NCBI RefSeq assembly: GCF_001402915.1
Contig: NZ_CP012945.1
Coordinates: 3,015,501-3,079,500, forward strand
DNA: 64,000 bases
Direction of reading: 5' to 3'
Origin: Devosia sp. A16
Lineage (GTDB): Bacteria > Pseudomonadota > Alphaproteobacteria > Rhizobiales > Devosiaceae
Each line of letters starts with the position of its first letter. Positions within the stretch are counted from its first letter, which is position 1. Shown here piece after piece: positions 34,701 through 43,452 of this stretch. A program made the position numbers and the translations under genes. Below the pieces are notes generated by a model. It did no database searches. It saw only the letters and a program-made list of their open reading frames with translations, and was not told the DNA's origin.

Positions 34701-35405
34701 ATGAAACTCACCATCATCCAGACCGGCGATGTGCCGGCGCCCCTCCGCCCAAAGTTCGGCGCGTATCCGCCGATGTTCCGGCGCATGTTCGACGAGGCGG
34801 GCCAGCCGTTCGAGTACGAGACTGTGGCGGTTTGCGACGGGGCCGAGTTCCCGGACGCAACGAAGCTCGATGGCATCCTGATCACCGGCTCCGCTGCCGG
34901 CGTCTACGATGACTACCCCTGGCTCGAGCCGCTCCGCGCCTTCATCCGTTCCGCCTACGCCGCCAATACCCCGATGCTGGGCATCTGCTTCGGCCATCAG
35001 ATCATGGCCGATGCGCTGGGCGGCGATGTGCGCAAATCCGAGAAGGGTTGGGGCCTCGGCCGCCACACCTATGCGGTGAAGTCCCGTCCCGGCTTTCTCT
35101 CGACCGACCTGCCGGCCCTCTCCATCGCCTGCTCGCACCAGGATCAGGTGCTGGTTCCGCCCCGGGAGGCTGAGGTTTTCCTCGGCTCCGAGTTCACCCC
35201 GAATGCCGGCCTCGTCTACGCCAACGGCAAGGCGCTGAGCCTCCAGCCGCATCCGGAATTCCGCGACGACTATACCCTGGCCTTGGCCGAGCTGAGGCGC
35301 GGCAAGGCGCCCGACGCGGTGGTGGATGCGGCCGTGGCGTCGGTCGCGACGCCGTCGCACAGCCAGGATGTGGCGGGCTGGCTGGGAAGCTTTCTGTCGC
35401 GCTAG
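34701..35405 (+). CDS. Class I glutamine amidotransferase-like protein
   Basis: 234-aa stand-alone GATase1 domain. The nucleophile is in MLGICFGHQIMADALGG, and the catalytic His/Glu in LQPHPEFRDD. It resembles the GMP-synthase-like amidotransferases with gamma-glutamyl hydrolase activity; the acceptor is unknown. ATG 34701 (MKLTIIQTGDVPAPLRP). It converges on engB, 17 bases apart, with no clear terminator between. Confidence 0.9.
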   Translation: MKLTIIQTGDVPAPLRPKFGAYPPMFRRMFDEAGQPFEYETVAVCDGAEFPDATKLDGILITGSAAGVYDDYPWLEPLRAFIRSAYAANTPMLGICFGHQIMADALGGDVRKSEKGWGLGRHTYAVKSRPGFLSTDLPALSIACSHQDQVLVPPREAEVFLGSEFTPNAGLVYANGKALSLQPHPEFRDDYTLALAELRRGKAPDAVVDAAVASVATPSHSQDVAGWLGSFLSR

Positions 35406-35422
35406 CGCCAGCCGGTCGGAGC

Positions 35423-36073
35423 CTAATGCTCCAGCAACTGTCGGATCTCGGCCCTGAGCTGCTCGAGGCCGGTCTTTTCCTCGCTCGAAGTCAGGATGAT
35501 CTCCGGGTGCGCCGCCGGCCGCTTGGCGATGGCCGCGCGGGTCTTGGCCAGTGCAGCCTCGAGTTCGGTCCGGCTCGGCTTGTCGGCCTTGGTGACGACG
35601 ATCTGGTAGCTCACCGCCGCCTTGTCGAGTTCGTTCATTACCGTCGCGTCATTGGCGTTCGGTCCATGCCGGCCATCGATCAGCACATAGACGCGGCGGA
35701 GGTTCGGCCGGCCGGTGAGGTACTGGTGGATCAGCCGGGTCCACTGCTTCACCTTGTCTTCGGGGGCGCGCGCATAGCCATAGCCGGGCATGTCGACGAT
35801 TCTCAGCGCCTCCGACTGGCTCTCGAAGATGTTGAGTTCCTGCGTTCGCCCGGGGGTGTTCGAAGTGCGGGCCAGCCCGGTGGTGCCGGTCAGAGCATTG
35901 ATCAGCGACGACTTGCCGACATTGGAGCGCCCGGCAAAGGCGATCTCCATCCGGTCGGCCGGCGGCAGGTCGGCAATGCGCACGCAGCCCTTGGTGAAGA
36001 CGAAGGGCCGTGCGAACAGCAGCCGGCCGGCTTCGATCTGGTCGGCGCTGAACTTCGATTGTGTCTCGCTCAT
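35423..36073 (-). CDS. engB: Ribosome biogenesis GTP-binding protein (YihA/YsxC)
   Basis: 216-aa essential GTPase that helps assemble the large ribosomal subunit. G motifs: G1 AGRSNVGKSSLINAL, G2/G3 TRTQ-like region and VDMPGYGYARAP, G4 VVTKADKPSR, G5 TSSEEKTG. ATG 36073. In relatives it follows yidC closely; here a sulfotransferase-like gene and a repeat lie in between. Confidence 0.95.
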   Translation of the reverse strand: MSETQSKFSADQIEAGRLLFARPFVFTKGCVRIADLPPADRMEIAFAGRSNVGKSSLINALTGTTGLARTSNTPGRTQELNIFESQSEALRIVDMPGYGYARAPEDKVKQWTRLIHQYLTGRPNLRRVYVLIDGRHGPNANDATVMNELDKAAVSYQIVVTKADKPSRTELEAALAKTRAAIAKRPAAHPEIILTSSEEKTGLEQLRAEIRQLLEH

Positions 36074-36121
36074 TGGCGTTCAATAGGGGAGGGCGGCGGA
36101 GAAGGGAAGGGGAGCGGGGTG

Positions 36122-36252
36122 CGGACTGAAGCAGACAACCCCCTCCCGGCCTCCCCCATAAAGGGGGAGGTGAAGAGTCGAGGCTCTGTCTACGATCGTG
36201 CCAAACACACCGGCGGGGCACCTCCCCCTTTATGGGGGAGGATGGGAGGGGG
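36122..36252. repeat. Intergenic palindromic repeat, family 3
   Basis: Long inverted repeat with arms CCTCCCCCATAAAGGGGGAG (from 36142) and CTCCCCCTTTATGGGGGAGG (to about 36242) around a 60-base centre. Each arm is itself a hairpin. It lies between the sulfotransferase-like gene and engB. I see no second copy in this window. Confidence 0.8.
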
Positions 36253-36272
36253 CCGTCTCTATCAGTCGGCCG

Positions 36273-36974
36273 CTACACCGGATACCCGAAAGCCCGCTTC
36301 TCCAGCCCCTGCGTCACCAGCGCCTTCGAGAACGCCGGCCAGTTGTCCACCTTGTCGGCGGCGGCCTTCACCCGGTCCTGCCTGACCAATCCAGTGGTGG
36401 TGAGCGTCGTCGGCACCCTCAGCGTCACCCCGACCTGCGCCGCCGCGGCGGCGAAGCGGCGCAACGCGCCTTCCGGCCGTTGGTCGATATCGGTTTCGTA
36501 GCGGAGGATAGGGGCGGGCAGAAACCGCCGGTCGAGCCAGTTGCGCCAGCGCGCATACCAGCGCTCCTGCGCCTCCAGCCAGGCGGCAAAATCGGCGATG
36601 TCGAGGGTAAGGCGAACGGCCGAGGTGTCCACGTCCTGCCACTTGTGCACATGGATCGCCTTGCACCAGCTGACATAGGCGTCGATCTGCCGGCGAACCA
36701 CGAAGATCACCCGCATGCCGGGCCACGACAGCACCAGTTGCTCGACGGTTTCGGGCTCGAGCGTGTCGTGCCAGAGCTTGAAGACGAGGACACGCTTGTG
36801 TTCGGCGCGGGTTGCTGCCACCGCCCGGTCGAGCACCTGATCCGGCTCGATCCGCTCGGCGAGGCTGCCGAACAGTTCGGGGAAGCTCTTGAGCTCGGCG
36901 AAATTGCCGCCGAGCTGCATCAGATGGTTGGCCCCGGTGCGGGGGCCGGTGATCAGGCAGAGGCTGTCCAGCAC
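36273..36974 (-). CDS. Sulfotransferase-like protein (Stf0-type)
   Basis: 233-aa protein with features of PAPS-dependent sulfotransferases: an N-terminal nucleotide loop CLITGPRTGANHLMQL, the 3'-phosphate-binding region IFVVRRQIDAYVSWCKA and a C-terminal tail. Stf0-type enzymes sulfate glycolipids or trehalose; here the acceptor is unknown and the match is by pattern. GTG 36974 follows AAGGGG. It is in line with yidC, 37 bases downstream, in a place normally held by other genes, so it may be an insertion into the rpmH-rnpA-yidC-engB block. Confidence 0.7.
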   Translation of the reverse strand: MLDSLCLITGPRTGANHLMQLGGNFAELKSFPELFGSLAERIEPDQVLDRAVAATRAEHKRVLVFKLWHDTLEPETVEQLVLSWPGMRVIFVVRRQIDAYVSWCKAIHVHKWQDVDTSAVRLTLDIADFAAWLEAQERWYARWRNWLDRRFLPAPILRYETDIDQRPEGALRRFAAAAAQVGVTLRVPTTLTTTGLVRQDRVKAAADKVDNWPAFSKALVTQGLEKRAFGYPV

Positions 36975-37011
36975 CTGATCACCCCTTGCCGCGTCAGCTG
37001 GCTGTGTTCCG

Positions 37012-38874
37012 TCAGCTCGCCTTGCCGCCGGCCGGCTTTTCTTCGACCTTGGGTTTGCGCCTGAAGCTCGCCGCGATGTTGCCGAGCAGATCCACCTCGG
37101 CGCCGTGGCGCTTCATGATGAACCACTGCTGCGTCACCGAGAGCAGGTTGTTCCAGGCCCAGTAGATCACGAGGCCGGCGGGGAACGAGCCGAGCATGAA
37201 GGTGAAGATGATCGGCATCCAGTTGAAGATCATCGCCTGGGTCGGATCCGGCGGCGGCGGGTTGAGCTTCATCTGCACCCACATGGTGATGCCCATGATC
37301 ACCGGCCACACGCCCAGGTGCAACAGGCCGCCGACCACCGGCAGGGTGGTGGGATTCCATGGGATCAGGCCGAACAGCGTGAAGATGTTGGTCGGGTCGG
37401 GCGCCGCCAGGTCGACGATCCAGCCGAAGAACGGCGCGTGCCGCATCTCGAGCGAGATGAAGATGACGGTATAGAGCGAGAAGAACACCGGGATCTGGAT
37501 GAGGATCGGCCAGCAGCCCGACAACGGGTTGATCTTCTCTTTCTTGTAGAGCTCCATCATCGCCTGCTGCTGCGCGGCGCGATCGTCCTTGAACCGTTCC
37601 TGGATCGACTTCATCTCCGGCTGCACCCGCCGCATCGCCGCCATCGAGGCGTAGGAGCGGTTGGCCAGCGGGAAGAACAGGCCCTTGACGATCACCGTCA
37701 CCGCGAGGATGGCGAGGCCGAAATTGCCCAGGATCCCGTAGAGGAACTGCAGCAGGTAGAACATCGGCTTGGTGATGAAGTGCAGCCAGCCCCAGTCGAT
37801 GAGCAGTTCCAGCCGGTCGAAGCCGTAGGTCTTCTCGTAGCTGGAGATCACGCCTTCGCGCTTGGCGCCGGCAAACACATAGGTCTTGTTCTCGGCCTTG
37901 CCGCCAGCCGGCACCAGCACCGGGGTCGTCTCGACGAAGCTGGTCTGGAATACGTTGATGGCACCCGAAGGCGTCGCCGAGAAGCGGGCGGCGAGCGGTG
38001 CGCCCGGCTCCGACAGCACGGCGGTCGCCCAATATTTGTCGGTAATGCCGACCCAGCCACCGGTGGTGCTGTCGACGTTCTTCTGCATTTCCTTTTCATT
38101 GACGACGTCGTCGTACTTCAGGGACACGAGGTTATTCGAGCCCAGCACGCCGAGCGGGCCCTCGTGCTGCACGAAGAAGTTCTGCACATGCGGCTTGCCC
38201 TGGCGGACGATGCGCGAGAACGGGTAGAGCGCCACGTCGCCCGAGCCGGTGTTCTCGATCGACTGTGCCACGGTGAACAGGTAGTTGCTGTCGACGCTGA
38301 TCGTGCGGCGGAAAATCAGCCCGGCGCCATTGTCCCATTTCAGGGTCACCGGCGTTTCGGTGGTGAGCGTCTGCGCATCGCCCTCGACGCTCCACACGCT
38401 GTTCTCGTCCGGCACCACCACAGGGGTGCCGCCGGTGGCCGCCCGCCAGCCGGCATCGGCGTAGTAGCCGCCCGGGGCGCCCGACGGGATCAGGAGGGTA
38501 ATGATCGGCGAATTGGGGTCGACCGTCTCGGTGTACTGCTTGAGCTGCAGGTCATCGAGCAGGGCACCCTTGAGGTTGATCGAGCCCAGGAGCGACGGGG
38601 TGTCGATCTTGACGCGCTGGGGCGAGGCCGCGAGGGCGGCGGCACGGTCGGCGAACAGGCCGCTGGAGGTGGTCGAGCCGGCCGCTGCCGGCGTGCTGCC
38701 GTCGGCGGCGGGGGTTGCGAGCCCGGTATCGGTGGTCGTCGTCTGCTGCGCCTGCTGGGCGCGCCGCTGCGCCTGCTCCAGTTGGGGGTTGGCAATGAAG
38801 AACTGCCATCCGAACAGCACCACGATGCTGAGCACGATCGCAATGATCATGTTGCGGTTGTTATCGGACTGCAT
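37012..38874 (-). CDS. yidC: Membrane protein insertase YidC
   Basis: 620-aa inner-membrane insertase that works alone or with SecYEG. An N-terminal membrane segment (about 8-24), a large periplasmic beta-sandwich domain (about 60-340), then the conserved five-helix core with FLYGILGNFGLAILAVTVIV, ERFKDDRAAQQQAMMELYKK, GCWPILIQIPVFFSLYTVIF and FMLGSFPAGLVIYWAWNNLL. The strong basic tail is typical of alphaproteobacteria. ATG 38874 shares a base with the rnpA stop (TGATG). Confidence 0.97.
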   Translation of the reverse strand: MQSDNNRNMIIAIVLSIVVLFGWQFFIANPQLEQAQRRAQQAQQTTTTDTGLATPAADGSTPAAAGSTTSSGLFADRAAALAASPQRVKIDTPSLLGSINLKGALLDDLQLKQYTETVDPNSPIITLLIPSGAPGGYYADAGWRAATGGTPVVVPDENSVWSVEGDAQTLTTETPVTLKWDNGAGLIFRRTISVDSNYLFTVAQSIENTGSGDVALYPFSRIVRQGKPHVQNFFVQHEGPLGVLGSNNLVSLKYDDVVNEKEMQKNVDSTTGGWVGITDKYWATAVLSEPGAPLAARFSATPSGAINVFQTSFVETTPVLVPAGGKAENKTYVFAGAKREGVISSYEKTYGFDRLELLIDWGWLHFITKPMFYLLQFLYGILGNFGLAILAVTVIVKGLFFPLANRSYASMAAMRRVQPEMKSIQERFKDDRAAQQQAMMELYKKEKINPLSGCWPILIQIPVFFSLYTVIFISLEMRHAPFFGWIVDLAAPDPTNIFTLFGLIPWNPTTLPVVGGLLHLGVWPVIMGITMWVQMKLNPPPPDPTQAMIFNWMPIIFTFMLGSFPAGLVIYWAWNNLLSVTQQWFIMKRHGAEVDLLGNIAASFRRKPKVEEKPAGGKAS

Positions 38875-39233
38875 CAGCTCTTCTTCTTCAGGTGGACTTT
38901 GGAAAGGGCAGCAGCCAGATCGCTGACCAGCTGGCCATACGGAATGCTCAGCGCCTCGCGGCGGCCGATAAGCACATAATCATGTTGGGGCTCGAACCGC
39001 GTGGCGCAAGCCTGTGCGGCAGCCCGAAGACGCCGGCGGATGCGGTTACGCTCGGGCGAGTTGCCCGTCTGCTTGGTGACCGTGAAGCCGACGCCCGGGG
39101 CTTCGAGCTCACGCGCGTTCGCCTGCAGCGAAAACGCAGCGCGCCCGACGCGTTGGCCCCGGGCGGCTTTCAGGAATTCGGATCGGTTCTTGAGGCGCCG
39201 CAAGGCGCCGTCCCGTTGCGTGGCCGTGTTCAC
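38874..39233 (-). CDS. rnpA: Ribonuclease P protein component
   Basis: 119-aa basic protein that assists the RNase P ribozyme in 5' maturation of tRNAs. The core starts LRRLKNRSEFLKAARGQRVG and has the signature region SPERNRIRRRLRAAAQ (RNR motif). I start at GTG 39233, ten bases after the rpmH stop; the open frame further upstream is antisense rpmH coding sequence read in another frame. It overlaps yidC by one base. Confidence 0.93.
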   Translation of the reverse strand: MNTATQRDGALRRLKNRSEFLKAARGQRVGRAAFSLQANARELEAPGVGFTVTKQTGNSPERNRIRRRLRAAAQACATRFEPQHDYVLIGRREALSIPYGQLVSDLAAALSKVHLKKKS

Positions 39234-39243
39234 GGCCAGCGCC

Positions 39244-39381
39244 TTAGGCCGAAAGCTTGGCGCGGCCGATGGCACGGCGGCGGTTCAGGATCTTGCGGCC
39301 GTTCTTGGTGGCCATGCGGGCGCGGAAGCCGTGCCGGCGGGTGCGGACGAGCGTGCTCGGCTGGAAAGTGCGTTTCGACAT
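39244..39381 (-). CDS. rpmH: 50S ribosomal protein L34
   Basis: 45-aa ribosomal protein, found by translating the minus strand between rnpA and its promoter. It starts [19 protein letters not shown] and ends GRAKLSA; the [10 protein letters not shown] and RKILNRRRA segments are universal in L34. ATG 39381. First gene of rpmH-rnpA-yidC. Confidence 0.98.
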   Translation of the reverse strand: MSKRTFQPSTLVRTRRHGFRARMATKNGRKILNRRRAIGRAKLSA

Positions 39382-39482
39382 ACGATCTGACCACGCCGGC
39401 GCGCGGTTCCTCTTATACTTGAGAGCAGCAAGGTGCTTGCCGGCCGGCCCCTGAGCAGGGCGCCTACGGCAGATTGGGGCGG

Positions 39483-39511
39483 CTTATAGGGAATTGGTTC
39501 GGTGAAGTCAA
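39483..39511 (-). promoter_or_regulatory. Sigma-70 promoter of rpmH
   Basis: On the minus strand TTGACT (39511-39506) and TATAAG (39488-39483) are spaced by exactly 17 bases, ending about 100 bases before the rpmH start. Near-consensus at both boxes; this is the strongest housekeeping promoter I see in the window. Confidence 0.8.
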
Positions 39512-39647
39512 CGCAACCGCCATGCGGCAGAACGGCATGCGTCGACGCGGAAATCCGCCGATTTCCACACTGGCTTGATCCCAACCACTATTGTTGGACC
39601 TGACGCCGGTGATAATGAGGCGCGGGGGCTTAGTCGAGAGAGCGAGA

Positions 39648-41081
39648 TTGGCCGATATCCTTACGCCCGACCTCTGCGTCATCGGGGCCGGATCCGGCGG
39701 CTTGGCTGTCGCTGAAACCGCCCGCGCCTATGGCGCATCCGTCGTGCTGGTCGAGAAAGCCCGCCTCGGCGGCAATGCCCTCAGCACCGGCGCCGTTCCG
39801 GCCAAAGCGCTGGTCGCCGCCGCCGCACAGGCGCAGGCCGTGCGCGGCGGCGCCGCCTTCGGCATCGCTGCCGAGGACCCCAGGGTCAATTTTCGCCGCG
39901 TTCACGATCACGTCGAACAGGTGATCACCACGCTCGCCCCGCAGCACGCGGCGGCGCGCCTCGCGGCGCTGGGCGTCGAGGTCGTGGAGGGCGCCGCCCG
40001 CTTCATCAGTCGCAAGGCCGTGGCGGTGGGCGATACCGAGATTCGCGCCCGCCGCTTCGTCATCGCCACCGGCGCCCGCCTGCCGGTGCCCTCGATTCCC
40101 GGTCTCGACGCCGTCCCCTATTTCACCAGCGAAACCATTCTCGACAACACGCGCAAGCTCACGCACCTGGTGGTCATCGGCGGTGGTTCGCTCGGGCTCG
40201 AACTGGCGCAAGCCTATGCCCGGCTCGGCGCCGAGGTCACCGTGGTGGAGAACGGCGAAATGCTTTCGGGCTACGATCCCGAACTCGCCGGGATTGCGCT
40301 CAAGCGGCTCGGGGAGGAAGGCGTCAGCCTTCGCCCCCATGCCACGGTGACGGCCATTCAGCCGCGCTCGATGGGCATCGGCGTCGCGGTCCAGAGCGGC
40401 GAGACCGAGCAACTGCTCGATGCCTCGCACATTCTCATCGCTCCCGAGCGCATGCCGAACCTTGCCGGTCTTGATCTCGACAAGGCCGGCATCCGCATGA
40501 ACAAGGCCGATCCGCGGCTGCTGCAATTGTCACCGGCCTTGAAGACCAGCAATGCACGGGTCTACGCGGTGGGAGATGCCGCCGGCGGCCAGTCGGTGCA
40601 GGCAGCGGTGCAGCAGGCCCAGGCAGTGGTCCGCAGCGCGCTGTTGGGCGCCATGGAAAAGCCCAACGCCCTGCGGGTGCCGCGCGTCCTCTCGACCGAT
40701 CCGGAACTGGCGGAAATCGGCCTCACCGAGAGCTCGGCACGGGCCAGGCACGGCGCCGGCTTCCGCGTCACCCGCTGGTCCTATGCCGACAATGACCGGG
40801 CGCGCGCCGCCCGCCAGACCTACGGCCTCGCCAAGCTGATCACCGATCGCTCCGGTCGGATCCTCGGGGCCGGGGTCGTCGGTCCGGGCGCCGCCGAGCT
40901 GGTGTCGCTGTTTTCGCTCGCCATGTCGGGCGGGCTCAACGCCGGCAAACTGGCCGAACTGGTGGCGCCCTATCCGTCCTTTGCCGAGATTGCCGTGCGA
41001 CTGGGTGAAGAGTTCCGCCGCGGCGAGGCCGGCAAACCACTTCTGCGACAGTGGATCAGGCTCAACCGGCTGTTGGGTTAG
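39648..41081 (+). CDS. Lipoamide-dehydrogenase-like flavoprotein lacking the redox disulfide
   Basis: 477-aa FAD/NAD(P)-binding protein of the class I pyridine-nucleotide disulfide oxidoreductase fold: FAD site DLCVIGAGSGGLAVAETA, second Rossmann motif VVIGGGSLGLELAQAYARLG, FAD motif VYAVGDAAGG and a C-terminal dimerisation domain. The redox motif that reads GGxCxxxxC in the family is GGNALSTGAVPAKAL, so both cysteines are alanine (codons at 39777-39779 and 39792-39794), and the catalytic HPxxxE is PYPSFAE. It cannot run the usual disulfide chemistry; an NAD(P)H oxidase or quinone reductase role is possible. TTG 39648 matches the family start; ATG 39615 is the alternative. Confidence 0.85.
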   Translation: MADILTPDLCVIGAGSGGLAVAETARAYGASVVLVEKARLGGNALSTGAVPAKALVAAAAQAQAVRGGAAFGIAAEDPRVNFRRVHDHVEQVITTLAPQHAAARLAALGVEVVEGAARFISRKAVAVGDTEIRARRFVIATGARLPVPSIPGLDAVPYFTSETILDNTRKLTHLVVIGGGSLGLELAQAYARLGAEVTVVENGEMLSGYDPELAGIALKRLGEEGVSLRPHATVTAIQPRSMGIGVAVQSGETEQLLDASHILIAPERMPNLAGLDLDKAGIRMNKADPRLLQLSPALKTSNARVYAVGDAAGGQSVQAAVQQAQAVVRSALLGAMEKPNALRVPRVLSTDPELAEIGLTESSARARHGAGFRVTRWSYADNDRARAARQTYGLAKLITDRSGRILGAGVVGPGAAELVSLFSLAMSGGLNAGKLAELVAPYPSFAEIAVRLGEEFRRGEAGKPLLRQWIRLNRLLG

Positions 41082-41141
41082 CCCTGTATTGTCATCTGTT
41101 GCGGCTGGAACGCGGCGGCTTTCCGGGCTAATCATCGCGCA

Positions 41142-42572
41142 ATGGCCAAACCCAACCGCGCGATGCCTGGCCCGTTCTCCGGGCTGTCCGTCAAGATCAT
41201 CGCCACCATCATCGTGGTGATCCTCGCGGTCGAGGTGGTGATCTACCTGCCATCGGCCGCCAATTTCCGCCAGAGCTGGCTCAACGACCGGCTGCGCGTC
41301 GGCGTCGTCGCCGCCCGCGTGCTCGATGCGGTGCCCGACGCGATGAACCTGCCGCGCATGCTGACCGACCGGTTGCTGACCTCGGCCGGTGCGCTCGCCA
41401 TCGTCTACCGTCGCGAAGGCCAGAGCCAGCTGATCGAACTGGAGAACGTCAGCATGCCGCGCGAGGCCGTGACGGTCGACCTGCGCCAGCGCGATCCGGC
41501 CTCGCTGATTCTCGGTGCGCTCGAAACCCTGGTGCTGGGCTCCAACCGCACCCTGCGCATCGTCGGCGAGGAAGACGGTATGCCCGACCGGGTGATCGAG
41601 GTGCTGATGCCCGAGGCACCGCTGAGGAGCGAATTGCTGCTCTATTCGCGCAACCTGTTCTTCCTGTCGCTTATCCTCGCCATCATCACCTCGGCCGTGC
41701 TCTATGTGTTTGTGTCGCGCATCCTGATCGTGCCGATCCGTCGGCTCACCGGCAACCTGGTGGGGTTTTCAGAAGCGCCGGAAAATGCCGCGCTGATCCT
41801 CGCCCCGAGCGAGCGTCGCGATGAGATCGGCATCATGGAGCGCGAACTGGCGGCGATGGAATCGGACATCTATTCCATGCTGCGCCAGCGACGGCACCTC
41901 GCCGACCTCGGCCTTGCCGTCGCCAAGATCAACCATGACCTCCGCAACACCCTGACCTCGGCGCAACTGCTCTCGGACCAGGTGGCCAATGTCGACGATC
42001 CCAAGGTGCAGCGGCTGGCGCCGCGCCTGGTGCTGTCCATCGACAAGGCCATCGGCTTTGCCCAGTCGGTGCTGGACTATGGCCGCCAGAGCGCCACGCC
42101 GCCGCGTCCGGTGCCGGTCGACCTGCACCTGCTGCTCGACGAGGCGGCGTTCGATGCCGGGCTCGTCGGTCACCCGTCGATCCGCTGGACCAACCATGTG
42201 CCCGATGCCGTCACCATTTCGGCCGATCCCGACCAGTTCGCCCGCATCTTCGACAACCTGCTCAAGAACGCCCGCGAGGCGCTGGAGGCCGCCGGCAGCA
42301 AGCTGGACAACCCAGAGGTCGAGGTCACCCTCGCCGAAACGCCGGACTGGCTGACCCTGACGGTCACCGACAACGGTCCGGGGCTGCCGCCGCGCGCCCG
42401 TGAGAACCTGTTCGTCGCCTTCGAAGGGTCCGCCAAGGCCGGCGGCACCGGGCTCGGCCTCGCCATCGCCCGCGAACTCACCGAGGCGCATGGCGGCAAG
42501 CTGAGCTTCGTCGACCAGCCGCTGGGCACCCGCTTCGACGTCACGCTGCCCCATTCCATCCGCATCGCGTGA
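41142..42572 (+). CDS. Orphan sensor histidine kinase
   Basis: 476-aa inner-membrane kinase. Two membrane segments (about 15-37 and 172-193) enclose a periplasmic sensor of about 135 residues; a HAMP-like linker follows (VPIRRLTGNLVGFSEAPENA). The phospho-accepting histidine is in KINHDLRNTLTSAQLLSD, and the ATPase domain has DNLLKNAREALEA (N box), VTDNGPGLPPR (G1) and GGTGLGLAIARELTEAHGG. No response regulator gene is adjacent. ATG 41142, 60 bases after the flavoprotein stop, so the two may share a transcript. Confidence 0.93.
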   Translation: MAKPNRAMPGPFSGLSVKIIATIIVVILAVEVVIYLPSAANFRQSWLNDRLRVGVVAARVLDAVPDAMNLPRMLTDRLLTSAGALAIVYRREGQSQLIELENVSMPREAVTVDLRQRDPASLILGALETLVLGSNRTLRIVGEEDGMPDRVIEVLMPEAPLRSELLLYSRNLFFLSLILAIITSAVLYVFVSRILIVPIRRLTGNLVGFSEAPENAALILAPSERRDEIGIMERELAAMESDIYSMLRQRRHLADLGLAVAKINHDLRNTLTSAQLLSDQVANVDDPKVQRLAPRLVLSIDKAIGFAQSVLDYGRQSATPPRPVPVDLHLLLDEAAFDAGLVGHPSIRWTNHVPDAVTISADPDQFARIFDNLLKNAREALEAAGSKLDNPEVEVTLAETPDWLTLTVTDNGPGLPPRARENLFVAFEGSAKAGGTGLGLAIARELTEAHGGKLSFVDQPLGTRFDVTLPHSIRIA

Positions 42573-42671
42573 CTGTCATGTGCGCGTCAAAATTCCTCGC
42601 GCGTCGATGCTTGCAATGCTGCGGCGGCCCATGTATGGGTCACGCCGTTCGCCGGAACACACCGGCCGTGC

Positions 42672-42748
42672 GCGCCCTTAGCTCAGCTGGATAGAGCACC
42701 AGACTACGAATCTGGGGGTCAGGAGTTCGAATCTCTTAGGGCGCGCCA
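42672..42748 (+). tRNA. tRNA-Arg(ACG)
   Basis: 77-base tRNA with acceptor stem GCGCCCT / AGGGCGC, D arm AGCTCAGCTGGATAGAGC, anticodon stem CCAGA / TCTGG around CTACGAA (anticodon ACG), T arm with GTTCGAATC, and an encoded CCA end (42746-42748). The A34 is expected to be edited to inosine by TadA to read CGU, CGC and CGA. Confidence 0.97.
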
Positions 42749-42870
42749 ATCTTCTCTCCGAGCAACGCCATCATCCCGGGCCGGCAGGTTGTCCCCGCCG
42801 CCGCGGCATCGCGAAAATCGGGTAGTCTGAGCGAGCGCATCTGCCGCACAAGTCGGGCAGGAGGAGCGCC

Positions 42871-43398
42871 ATGGCTCGACAGAATGCCCGGTCCGAAGAG
42901 TTCTTCTTCAAGACCATCGAGTCGCCGGTTGGCGATCTGACGCTGGTCGGAAACGACAATGGTCTCGCGGCCGTGCTGTGGGCGGTGGAGCGCCCCGGCC
43001 GCGTGGTGCTCGACATTGTGGGAGAACGCCCGGCGCACCCCATCCTGCTCGAGGCCGAGCGACAGCTGAAGCAGTATTTCGACGGGCAGCGCAGAGCGTT
43101 CGAGCTGAAGCTCAATGCCCAGGGCACGGCGTTTCAGAAGAGCGTCTGGGCAGCCCTGCTGCGCATCCCGTTCGGCGAGACCCGAACCTACCGCCAGATT
43201 GCGATCGAACTGGGCGCCGGCAACGCCACGCGCGCTGTCGGGGCGGCCAACGGGCGTAATCCGATCTCCATCATCACGCCCTGCCACCGGCTGGTCGGCA
43301 GCGATGGCGGCCTCACCGGCTTTGCCGGCGGTCTCGGGGCCAAAGCCTACCTGCTGAACCTCGAAGGCGCTGGGAGCGCGAGGCGCCGCGACAACTGA
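42871..43398 (+). CDS. ogt: Methylated-DNA-protein cysteine methyltransferase
   Basis: 175-aa suicide repair protein that takes alkyl groups from O6-alkylguanine. The active cysteine is in ITPCHRLVGSDGGLTGFAGG, and the DNA-binding helix-turn-helix precedes it (GETRTYRQIAIELGAGNATR). No Ada-type regulatory domain is fused. ATG 42871 follows AGGAGCGCC. Stand-alone gene downstream of the tRNA. Confidence 0.94.
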   Translation: MARQNARSEEFFFKTIESPVGDLTLVGNDNGLAAVLWAVERPGRVVLDIVGERPAHPILLEAERQLKQYFDGQRRAFELKLNAQGTAFQKSVWAALLRIPFGETRTYRQIAIELGAGNATRAVGAANGRNPISIITPCHRLVGSDGGLTGFAGGLGAKAYLLNLEGAGSARRRDN

Positions 43399-43452
43399 CG
43401 GCGATCCTCACGCTCTCGGTTCTGTCCGGGGCGCCAAGCCTGCAACCGCCCC

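Noticed and set aside
37105-38979. A 624-codon open frame on the plus strand
   Set aside because: Antisense shadow of yidC; composition is His/Arg-rich without any recognisable motif.
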